A stretch of 5,373 nucleotides of DNA from an uncultured Lachnospiraceae bacterium (lineage in GTDB: Bacteria; Bacillota; Clostridia; Lachnospirales; Lachnospiraceae): NCBI GenBank assembly GCA_900553305.1, contig USDI01000164.1, positions 1 to 5,373 on the forward strand, written 5' to 3'. Below are positions 1 through 5,327 of the stretch, in pieces (the first letter of the stretch is position 1; the number at the start of each line of letters is the position of its first letter). The translations under genes and the position numbers were made by a program. The notes beneath the pieces are model-generated. The model saw only the letters and a program-made list of their open reading frames with translations, was not told the origin of the DNA and searched no databases.

Positions 1-494
1 CAAGAGCACGTGGGGGAAGGCTCGGTTCCTCACCGAAACCAATTTTCAGTATTTTTACCAGTATGGAAGAGGTGCAGGAGGAAGTAATTGGGGCAGCGAA
101 GAAGCGTTATGCAGAATATGTTGAGAAAGGACTTCAGGAAACACCGGCATTCCGTGGCGTTGGCACACAGTATATTCTCTTTGCCATCCGGGAGCCGAAG
201 CTGTTTCAGATTCTCTTTATGAAGGAACAGGGGGAAGTTCTGGATGTTCGGCATGTCCTTCCGGTAATTGATGACAATTATGATAAAATTCTTGCTTCCC
301 TGATAGATGGATACCGGATTGAAGAACCGGTGGCCGAGAGGATTTACCAACATTTATGGATTTATTCACATGGAATTGCCACATTGTGCGCAACGAAGAT
401 GTGTCGGTTTACGAAAGAAGAAATTGAACAGATGATGGCAGAGGTCTTTAAGGGACTGCTCATTCAGGAAACAAAGGGGGAAAAGCATGATTAA
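1..494 (+). CDS. TetR/AcrR-family transcriptional regulator, 5' partial
   Basis: This is the 3' part of a TetR-type repressor gene. The frame is open from the first full codon at position 3, so the gene continues upstream out of the window and the ATG at 63 is an internal methionine. The residues just before that ATG (RLGSSPKPIFSIFTSMEEV) look like the end of a TetR helix-turn-helix, with the recognition helix and the aromatic pair that follows it. About 163 residues are visible; the family is usually about 180-200, so roughly the first 20-40 are missing. The rest is the ligand-binding/dimerisation domain, with a WIYSHGIATL segment typical of TetR C-terminal domains. The last 8 nt overlap the ABC ATPase gene, so the two are probably translationally coupled. 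By analogy with similar operons it likely represses the transporter and responds to a small molecule. The ligand is unknown. Confidence 0.88.
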   Translation, partial: RARGGRLGSSPKPIFSIFTSMEEVQEEVIGAAKKRYAEYVEKGLQETPAFRGVGTQYILFAIREPKLFQILFMKEQGEVLDVRHVLPVIDDNYDKILASLIDGYRIEEPVAERIYQHLWIYSHGIATLCATKMCRFTKEEIEQMMAEVFKGLLIQETKGEKHD

Positions 495-1179
495 AGCCAG
501 AGAAATCAATAAATTTTATGGAAGTGGGGAAAGCCGCTTTCAGGTTTTGAAAAATATCAGTCTGACGATTGAGGATGGAGATTTCGTTGTGATTCTGGGA
601 GCATCGGGATCCGGCAAGTCCACATTACTGAATGTATTATCGGGACTTGAACGGGCAGAAAGCGGTCAGATTTTTTATGATGATACCGAAATCACAGCAC
701 TTACAGACAAGGAGCTGACGGCCTTCCGGAGAAAGAAGATCGGTTTTATTTTTCAGCAGTATTATCTCCTGCAGAACATGAACGTGGGCAAAAATGTGAA
801 GATGGGAGCAGATCTTGCCGTAAACAGCGATTATAAAGCCATTCTTAAAGAAGTTGGACTGGAAAACAAGCTTCACAAATTCCCCAGCGAATTGTCGGGT
901 GGGGAACAGCAGCGTGTATCGGTTGCCAGAGCACTTGCCAAAAGACCGGAGGTTTTATTTTTGGACGAACCTACGGGTGCCCTGGATGAAGATACTGGAC
1001 GGCAGGTTCTGCAGTATATCAGTGAATTACAGAAGGAATACGGATTCACGATTATCATGGTAACGCATAATCTGAATATTGCGGAAATGGCGAAAACCGT
1101 GATCCGGATGAACAATGGGAAGGTGTCAGAGGTCTCTACGACGCAGACACAGAAAACCGCATATGAGATAGGATGGTGA
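487..1179 (+). CDS. ABC transporter ATP-binding protein (LolD/MacB/BceA class)
   Basis: This 230-residue protein is a complete nucleotide-binding subunit that would power the membrane permease encoded just downstream. All ABC motifs are visible: Walker A GASGSGKST at 38-46, Q-loop glutamines at 90-91, signature LSGGEQQ at 136-142, Walker B VLFLDEP at 156-162 with catalytic Glu161, D-loop around GALD at 164-167, and switch His194. The opening (a short K-x-Y-G motif, then QVLKNISLTIEDGDFVVILG) and the overall length match ATPases that pair with FtsX-type permeases (LolD, MacB N-domain, BceA). The start at 487 is supported by an AGGGGG stretch ending at 480. The gene overlaps the regulator by 8 nt and stops 6 nt before the permease. 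The substrate cannot be deduced; lipid-like molecules, peptides or antimicrobials are handled by relatives. Confidence 0.95.
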   Translation: MIKAREINKFYGSGESRFQVLKNISLTIEDGDFVVILGASGSGKSTLLNVLSGLERAESGQIFYDDTEITALTDKELTAFRRKKIGFIFQQYYLLQNMNVGKNVKMGADLAVNSDYKAILKEVGLENKLHKFPSELSGGEQQRVSVARALAKRPEVLFLDEPTGALDEDTGRQVLQYISELQKEYGFTIIMVTHNLNIAEMAKTVIRMNNGKVSEVSTTQTQKTAYEIGW

Positions 1180-1185
1180 GTCTGG

Positions 1186-2322
1186 ATGATTGGAATGAAA
1201 GATCTGGGTAAGCTGGCTGCAATCACGGTGGTAACTCTTTGTGCTGCGTTTGTATGCACTATCTTTTTAAACTACAAAATGGATCTGCCGGCAATCAGGG
1301 AAATAATCACCGCATATCAGGAAATTGTGTTTTATGAGGCACAGATGGGAACCGCCAAGGTTGTTGTTGGGGTGAGCGGCGGTTGTCTGATCATTACCAC
1401 AGTAATTCTGCTGGTCTTTTATATTAAGAATTATATTGATACACATGGGAAAGAGCTTGGAATTCTGAAGGCGCTTGGCTATTCCCGGTTACATATTGCA
1501 AAAAGCTTCTGGGTGTTTGGCTTCAGTGTGCTTGCAGGAGCAGGGATCGGATTTGGGGCTGCATGGCTTTACCTGCCAACCTTTTACCGGGTTATGAATA
1601 AGGAGAAGATTCTTCCGGATCTGGAGCCGCAGTTTCATGGAAACCTGGTTCTTTTCCTTGTGGTTTTACCGACATTGTTCTTTATGCTTCTTGCGGTATT
1701 CTATGCGTACCTTGATCTGAATTGCCCGGTGCTTGATCTGCTTAAGGAAAGGAAGCATAGCAAAGGGAAGCACTTTACCAGGGATAAGGAGGAGGATTCT
1801 TTCCTTTCAGGCTTAAGGAAAAGTACGCTGCACAGCCGGAAAATACTGGTATTTTTTGTTGGCTTTTCTGCTTTTTGCTTTTCAGCCATGACACAGATGT
1901 CTATGGCGATGGACGATTTGGCCAGTGAACAGATGGCGTGGATTATGCTTTCCATTGGGTTGATACTTGCCTTTATGACGCTACTGATGTCTTTAACCAG
2001 TGTTTTAAATGCCAACACCCAAACGATTGCAATGATGAAGGTATTCGGCTATTCGAAAACCGAGTGCAGCCGGTCTGTTTTCGGCGGTTACCGTCCGGTT
2101 TCCTATGTCGGCTTTCTGATCGGGACGCTGTATCAGTACGTGCTGCTGCGGATCATGGTAGATGTGATATTTGCAGACTGGGAGACAATGCCGGAATTCC
2201 ATTTTGACTGGAAGGCCATGCTGTTTTCCCTTGTAACCTTTCTCCTTGCTTACGAGCTGATTCTGTATGTTTATTCCCGGAAGATCGAACAGCAGTCCGT
2301 AAAAAGCATCATGCTGGAATAA
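1186..2322 (+). CDS. ABC transporter permease with two FtsX-like units
   Basis: This 378-residue integral membrane protein is the permease partner of the upstream ATPase. Hydrophobic stretches suggest eight spans at about 9-29, 59-81, 107-129, 153-176, 219-237, 251-274, 303-324 and 345-363. They form two FtsX units: each has a cytoplasmic motif after its second span (KELGILKALGYS at 89-100; QTIAMMKVFGYS at 279-290) and ends in a similar amphipathic tail (PVLDLLKER near 181; SVKSIMLE at the C-terminus). A charged linker at about 187-210 joins the halves. There is no large extracellular domain as in MacB or BceB; the segment between spans 5 and 6 is only about 14 residues. The start at 1186 follows a modest GGTGAG site; an ATG at 1195 is also possible. 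The gene shares the reading frame of the ATPase, separated by TGA and two codons. Probable role: export or membrane remodelling, substrate unknown. Confidence 0.92.
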   Translation: MIGMKDLGKLAAITVVTLCAAFVCTIFLNYKMDLPAIREIITAYQEIVFYEAQMGTAKVVVGVSGGCLIITTVILLVFYIKNYIDTHGKELGILKALGYSRLHIAKSFWVFGFSVLAGAGIGFGAAWLYLPTFYRVMNKEKILPDLEPQFHGNLVLFLVVLPTLFFMLLAVFYAYLDLNCPVLDLLKERKHSKGKHFTRDKEEDSFLSGLRKSTLHSRKILVFFVGFSAFCFSAMTQMSMAMDDLASEQMAWIMLSIGLILAFMTLLMSLTSVLNANTQTIAMMKVFGYSKTECSRSVFGGYRPVSYVGFLIGTLYQYVLLRIMVDVIFADWETMPEFHFDWKAMLFSLVTFLLAYELILYVYSRKIEQQSVKSIMLE

Positions 2323-2372
2323 GTTGCCGGAAAGCACGTATATTTGTTAGCCTATCTGTACAATCCGGCAGC
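2323..2372 (+). other. Stem-loop directly after the permease stop codon
   Basis: The segment 2323-2331 (GTTGCCGGA) pairs with 2364-2372 (TCCGGCAGC) over nine base pairs with one G-U pair, around a 32-nt loop. It is not followed by a T-run, so it is not itself a classical terminator. It may protect the transporter mRNA 3' end or be part of a switching leader, because its CCGGC/GCCGG cores recur in the terminator downstream. Confidence 0.4.
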
Positions 2373-2434
2373 TTATGAATGAGCAGGGCTGAACTGTAAC
2401 ATGAACTTAATATGAAATACAAGATCAGCTTGAT

Positions 2435-2484
2435 CTCCCGGCACTTGTCCGATACAATGAATCTTACAGGTGCCGGGAGTTTTT
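2435..2484 (+). terminator. Intrinsic terminator, possibly an attenuator of the ABC-F gene
   Basis: The arms 2435-2448 (CTCCCGGCACTTGT) and 2466-2479 (ACAGGTGCCGGGAG) form a 14-bp stem with one G-U pair and a 17-nt loop, followed by five T residues at 2480-2484. It lies 112 nt past the permease stop and 171 nt before the ABC-F start. It may therefore simply end the transporter operon, or act as a regulated terminator in the ABC-F leader. A smaller hairpin at 2422-2436 (AGATCA-GCT-TGATCT) shares two bases with the left arm and could compete with it. Confidence 0.85.
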
Positions 2485-2527
2485 GGGTAAGCACAGATTT
2501 TATATGCGGATCTGGATCTGGAAGAAG

Positions 2528-2562
2528 CAGGACGGATACGAAACAGGACGGATACGAAACAG
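2528..2562 (+). repeat. 16-bp tandem direct repeat, about 2.2 copies
   Basis: The unit AGGACGGATACGAAAC occurs at 2529-2544 and again, identical, at 2545-2560, and the 16-nt periodicity extends from 2528 to 2562. It lies between the terminator and the ABC-F gene. The unit length is not a multiple of three, which fits non-coding DNA. Copy number could vary between strains. Its role, if any, is unknown. Confidence 0.85.
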
Positions 2563-2655
2563 CAGGCCATATACTAATTTACGGCGGACGGAATGGTATT
2601 GGTAGACGGAATCCCTGGATAAAAGTGAAAAAGGACAACAGAAAGAGGCAGGAGC

Positions 2656-4530
2656 ATGAATCTGATTAATATAGAGAATGTGACGAAATCCTATACGGAA
2701 AGAAAGCTATTTGAGGATGCTTCCTTTTCCCTGCAGGAGGGAGAAAAGGTTGGCGTCATCGGCATTAACGGGACGGGAAAGACAACGCTATTGAAGATGA
2801 TTATGGGAACAGAGGAGCCGGAAGAAGGTAACATTACGATTGCAAATCATGTGGTAATGCGTTACCTTCCGCAGCATCCGGAATTTGCAGCGGACAAAAG
2901 CAGTCTGGAATGTGTATTGCAGGGAAATGTCACGGAAGAAAACCGCTGGTCCATAGAGAGCGAAGCCAAAACGATGATGACCCGGCTTGGAATTCAGGAT
3001 TTTACGCAGCCGGCAGGCCAGTTATCCGGAGGACAAAGAAAGCGGCTTGCGCTGATTTCGGCGCTTCTTTCGCTGGCCGATATTCTGCTTTTGGATGAGC
3101 CGACCAACCATCTGGATAATGACATGGCTGACTGGCTGGAGGATTATCTGAAAAAATGGAAAGGGGCGTTCCTCATGGTCACCCATGACCGGTATTTTCT
3201 GGACAGCGTGTGCAACCGGATCATCGAGATTGATAAAGGGAAAATTTACAGCTATCAGACCAATTATTCGGGCTTCCTGGAATTGAAAACGGAACGGCAG
3301 GATATGGAAGCAGCCAGTGAACGGAAGCGTCAATCAATTCTGCGTGTGGAACTTCAATGGATACGCAGGGGAGCGAGGGCGCGTTCTACCAAGCAGAAAG
3401 CGCATATCCAGCGTTACGAAGAACTGCGGGACCGGCAGGCCCCGACACAGGACTTCCAGGTAGAATTAAGTTCCATTTCCACAAGAATGGGGAAAACGAC
3501 CGTGGAGCTTCAGCATATCTGCAAGTCCTATGGAGAAAGAAAACTGATTGATGATTTTTCCTATATCTTTTTGAAGGGAGACAGGGTTGGATTTATCGGA
3601 CCTAACGGCTGCGGAAAATCGACGCTGATGAAAATGATTGCAGGACTTATCCCTCCGGATTCCGGAACGATCACGATCGGTCAGACCGTGAAAATGGGAT
3701 ATTATGCGCAGGAGACTGCTTCGGAAAAATCAGCAGATGAGAAGGAAATTGACCTGTCCTACATGGATCCGGATCAGAGAGTGATTGATTATGTGAAAGA
3801 GCGGGCAGAATATATCCAGACGGTGGATGGACCAGTGTCGGCATCCGTTATGCTGGACCGGTTTTTATTTCCTCCGGAGAAGCAGTACAGCCTCATCGGG
3901 AAATTGTCCGGCGGGGAAAAGAAGCGGCTGAATCTGCTTCGGGTTCTGGCAACGTCCCCGAACTTCATTTTGCTGGATGAGCCGACCAATAATCTTGACA
4001 TTGCCACGCTGACGATCCTGGAGGACTATCTGGATCGGTATGAAGGCATTGTTGTTACCGTATCGCATGACCGGTATTTCCTTGACCGGACGATGAAGCG
4101 GATTTTTGCCTTTGAAGAGGATGGAAAACTCAGACAATACGAAGGCGGCTATACCGATTATTCCCTGAAAAAACTCGCTGAGAAGGAAGAAAAGGCGGCA
4201 GAGGAAGCGGCACAGACCAGAAAAACAGGAAATGGAAACGGAGCAAAACCGGATACCCAGACCGGGCAGAAGGGACAGCGTAACCGTGGACCGCAGAAGT
4301 TAAAATTTACTTATCAGGAGCAGAAAGATTATGAAACCATAGAGGCAGATATAGCAGCACTGGAAGAAAAGATCGGGAAGCTCGATGAGGAAATGGCAGC
4401 CGTTTCTACAGACTTCGTAAAACTGAATCAACTGACAGCCGAAAAAGAGGAAACCGAAAAGCTGCTGGAAGAAAAGATGGATCGGTGGATGTACCTGGAG
4501 GAACTGGCTGCGAGGATTGTGGAACAGTAG
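2656..4530 (+). CDS. uup: ABC-F translation factor, Uup/YfmR type
   Basis: This 624-residue soluble protein has two ABC ATPase domains and no membrane segment, so it acts on ribosomes rather than in transport. Domain 1 has Walker A GINGTGKTT at 36-44, signature LSGGQ at 123-127, Walker B ending LLLDEPT at 144-150 and His177. Domain 2 has GPNGCGKST at 315-323, LSGGE at 417-421, FILLDEP at 437-443 and His471. Both catalytic glutamates (148, 442) are present. The linker between domains carries WIRRGARARSTKQKA at 235-249, the tRNA-interacting signature of Uup/YfmR. A hydrophilic tether at about 505-550 leads to a C-terminal coiled coil at about 555-624, also typical of this group (Uup and YfmR are about 630 residues). 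Bacillus YfmR helps ribosomes stalled at difficult sequences such as polyproline, overlapping with EF-P. It is followed by its own terminator. The start follows AAGAGG at 2643-2648. Confidence 0.93.
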   Translation: MNLINIENVTKSYTERKLFEDASFSLQEGEKVGVIGINGTGKTTLLKMIMGTEEPEEGNITIANHVVMRYLPQHPEFAADKSSLECVLQGNVTEENRWSIESEAKTMMTRLGIQDFTQPAGQLSGGQRKRLALISALLSLADILLLDEPTNHLDNDMADWLEDYLKKWKGAFLMVTHDRYFLDSVCNRIIEIDKGKIYSYQTNYSGFLELKTERQDMEAASERKRQSILRVELQWIRRGARARSTKQKAHIQRYEELRDRQAPTQDFQVELSSISTRMGKTTVELQHICKSYGERKLIDDFSYIFLKGDRVGFIGPNGCGKSTLMKMIAGLIPPDSGTITIGQTVKMGYYAQETASEKSADEKEIDLSYMDPDQRVIDYVKERAEYIQTVDGPVSASVMLDRFLFPPEKQYSLIGKLSGGEKKRLNLLRVLATSPNFILLDEPTNNLDIATLTILEDYLDRYEGIVVTVSHDRYFLDRTMKRIFAFEEDGKLRQYEGGYTDYSLKKLAEKEEKAAEEAAQTRKTGNGNGAKPDTQTGQKGQRNRGPQKLKFTYQEQKDYETIEADIAALEEKIGKLDEEMAAVSTDFVKLNQLTAEKEETEKLLEEKMDRWMYLEELAARIVEQ

Positions 4531-4539
4531 AAAGTAGAG

Positions 4540-4572
4540 AAAGTAACCAACGAAAAAATTGGTTACTTTTTT
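4540..4572 (+). terminator. Intrinsic terminator of the ABC-F gene
   Basis: The arms 4540-4550 (AAAGTAACCAA) and 4559-4569 (TTGGTTACTTT) form a perfect 11-bp stem around an 8-nt loop, and the T-run continues to 4572. It begins 9 nt after the ABC-F stop codon, so it is the natural end of that transcript and separates it from the toxin-antitoxin region. Confidence 0.92.
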
Positions 4573-4635
4573 GGGTTTAATGGAGGGCAGTGGAACAGAG
4601 TTGTCAGATGCGGTATCATGGTTCAAATGAAAATA

Positions 4636-4647
4636 GAACAAATGTTC
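4636..4647. promoter_or_regulatory. LexA (DinR) SOS box
   Basis: GAACAAATGTTC matches the Gram-positive LexA consensus GAAC-N4-GTTC exactly in both half-sites. It lies 8 nt upstream of the -35 box of a near-consensus promoter, a position where bound LexA would block RNA polymerase. The expected effect is repression until DNA damage activates RecA. The match is seen; LexA binding is inferred. Confidence 0.75.
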
Positions 4648-4655
4648 GAAAAATA

Positions 4656-4684
4656 TTTACAATAAACCTTTGGTATGTTATAAT
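4656..4684 (+). promoter_or_regulatory. Sigma-A promoter next to the LexA box
   Basis: TTTACA at 4656-4661 and TATAAT at 4679-4684 are separated by exactly 17 nt, giving 11 of 12 matches to consensus. Transcription would begin at about 4691. No gene of size starts behind it before the antitoxin at 4856, so it would produce either a transcript with a leader of about 165 nt for the toxin-antitoxin pair or a small RNA. Confidence 0.8.
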
Positions 4685-4801
4685 TATATTGTCAAACGGG
4701 GGCAAAGAAAATGATATAATTGTTTTTTATAAGCAATTGGACGAGTGTTTTGCAACTCTACTGCATATAATATAGTTAAAATAAATTTGAATAATACGTG
4801 A

Positions 4802-4830
4802 TTGTTGAGGGGGAAGAAATATGGTATATT
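4802..4830 (+). promoter_or_regulatory. Probable toxin-antitoxin promoter
   Basis: TTGTTG at 4802-4807 and TATATT at 4825-4830 are separated by 17 nt. Transcription would begin near 4837, 19 nt before the ATG at 4856, leaving room for the AAAGGG site at 4841-4846. This spacing favours 4856 over 4835 as the antitoxin start. It is weaker than the upstream promoter and is a prediction from the motif only. Confidence 0.5.
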
Positions 4831-4831
4831 T
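4817..4831. promoter_or_regulatory. Candidate autoregulatory operator of the toxin-antitoxin operon
   Basis: AAATAT at 4817-4822 and ATATTT at 4826-4831 form a perfect 6-bp inverted repeat with a 3-nt centre, covering the predicted -10 box. Type II toxin-antitoxin operons are commonly repressed by the complex binding such a palindrome. In AT-rich DNA a repeat this short can arise by chance, so this is tentative. Confidence 0.35.
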
Positions 4832-4855
4832 TAAATGAAGAAAGGGTGTGATTGT

Positions 4856-5020
4856 ATGTTAGCAACAAATGCACAGCATGTAGTTGAACCAACTGACACT
4901 GCAAAGTTGGAATTTTATCGTTTGATTGGCGAAGGCTATAAGGCAATGCAAGATGGCAGAACCAGTACAATCGATGAGGTAAGAGAAAAAATGAAAAACA
5001 GGAGAGAGGAACGTGGCTAA
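4856..5020 (+). CDS. Putative type II antitoxin
   Basis: This small 54-residue protein precedes and overlaps a ParE/RelE-type toxin gene by 8 nt, the standard layout for an antitoxin. The second half (LEFYRLIGEGYKAMQDGRTSTID, then a charged helix rich in Lys, Arg and Glu) resembles the toxin-binding C-termini of RelB/Phd/ParD-like antitoxins, in which a helix is followed by a D/EGR-x-x-S/T and a -DEV- turn. The first 18 or so residues are too short for a full ribbon-helix-helix or Phd fold, so DNA binding is not obvious. I chose the ATG at 4856 because AAAGGG lies at 4841-4846 and a predicted promoter would start transcripts near 4837. An in-frame ATG at 4835 would add seven residues (MKKGCDC). 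It would neutralise the toxin by direct binding. No named family is certain. Confidence 0.75.
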   Translation: MLATNAQHVVEPTDTAKLEFYRLIGEGYKAMQDGRTSTIDEVREKMKNRREERG

Positions 5021-5327
5021 TGTAGTATTTACTGAACCGGCAGAATATGATTTGTTGGACATAGAATACTATATCTTCGTTGACCTTTGCAATCCTCAAG
5101 CAGCTCAAAGAATATCCGATGGCATATTAGATGTCGCTGAAAAGTTAAGTGAATATCCAACAGCTCATCCACTGGTAGACGATGAACTTTTAAGAAGTGT
5201 TGGTTTACGAATGACACATTTTGATAGTTATAACATTTTCTATTATTATGATCTACAAAATGATGTAGTGTACATAATCAGAGTTTTGTATAACAAAGTG
5301 GATTGGCAAAGTTTATTAAAAAAATAA
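5013..5327 (+). CDS. ParE/RelE-superfamily toxin of a type II toxin-antitoxin system
   Basis: This 104-residue protein has the usual length and outline of the ParE branch of the RelE/ParE superfamily. It starts with a beta strand (ANVVFTEPAEYDLLDIEYYI), followed by a long helical pair containing NPQAAQRISDGILDVAEKLSEYP (22 residues after a short loop; central AA-x-x-I and the L-x-x-x-P ending are the key features), and then a sheet with the SYNIFYYYD and VVYIIRVLY strands. ParE toxins poison DNA gyrase, whereas RelE toxins cut mRNA on the ribosome; the sequence alone does not settle the target, though the long helical hairpin favours ParE. It starts with GTG, within the antitoxin stop region, after AGGAGAGAGG; the weak start and 8-nt overlap would keep toxin levels tied to antitoxin translation. 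It is AT-rich compared with genes upstream. Confidence 0.88.
   Translation: MANVVFTEPAEYDLLDIEYYIFVDLCNPQAAQRISDGILDVAEKLSEYPTAHPLVDDELLRSVGLRMTHFDSYNIFYYYDLQNDVVYIIRVLYNKVDWQSLLKK

Larger units (their letters stand above)
2323..2655 (+). other. Intergenic region / probable leader of the ABC-F gene
   Basis: This 333-nt stretch between the permease and the ABC-F gene contains no convincing protein gene. From left to right it holds a 9-bp stem, a small hairpin, a strong intrinsic terminator, a 16-bp tandem repeat, a TATACT box at 2570-2575 without a good -35 partner, and the ribosome binding site of the ABC-F gene (AAGAGG at 2643-2648). An 85-codon open frame (2412-2669) crosses the terminator and overlaps the ABC-F start by 14 nt, but it lacks a ribosome binding site and its product resembles nothing I know. 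Confidence 0.6.
4573..4855 (+). other. AT-rich intergenic region with an SOS-type promoter and the toxin-antitoxin promoter
   Basis: About 280 nt without a supported gene. It holds a LexA box and strong promoter (4636-4684), about 100 nt of AT-rich leader with no ORF I believe in, and a second promoter with a palindrome just before the antitoxin. Two tiny frames follow ribosome-binding-like sites: ATG ATA TAA at 4711-4719, after a G-run at 4698-4702, and the five-codon MVYFK at 4821-4838, after GAGGGGG. A 61-codon GTG frame at 4590-4775 runs through the promoter itself and is probably not real. Confidence 0.6.

Noticed and set aside
63..494. TetR gene read as starting at ATG 63
   Set aside because: The frame is open to the window edge and the codons before 63 encode helix-turn-helix-like sequence, so 63 is internal and the gene is cut by the window.
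2401..2415. MNLI mini-frame as a remnant copy of the ABC-F N-terminus (MNLINIE)
   Set aside because: Only four residues match and the codons differ at three of four positions, so coincidence is the simplest explanation.
2412..2669. 85-codon open frame as a real gene
   Set aside because: It has no ribosome binding site, crosses a strong terminator and the 16-bp tandem repeat, and its product resembles no family I recognise. It is kept only as a possible regulatory upstream frame.
3022..4137. Minus-strand open frames opposite the ABC-F gene
   Set aside because: They lie antisense to conserved ABC motifs in a fully supported gene and have no ribosome binding sites or recognisable products.
2656..4530. 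Antibiotic-resistance ABC-F protein (Lsa, Vga, Msr, OptrA type)
   Set aside because: The linker has the Uup/YfmR WIRRGARARSTKQKA signature and the protein has a C-terminal coiled coil, both pointing to the housekeeping Uup/YfmR group rather than a resistance factor.
4689..4720. TTGTCA and TATAAT as another promoter
   Set aside because: The spacer is 20 nt, too long for a normal sigma-A promoter; the 4656-4684 promoter is far better.
4590..4775. 61-codon frame starting with GTG before the toxin-antitoxin pair
   Set aside because: It contains the LexA box and both promoter elements within its coding span, its ribosome site is too close to the start, and the product looks random.
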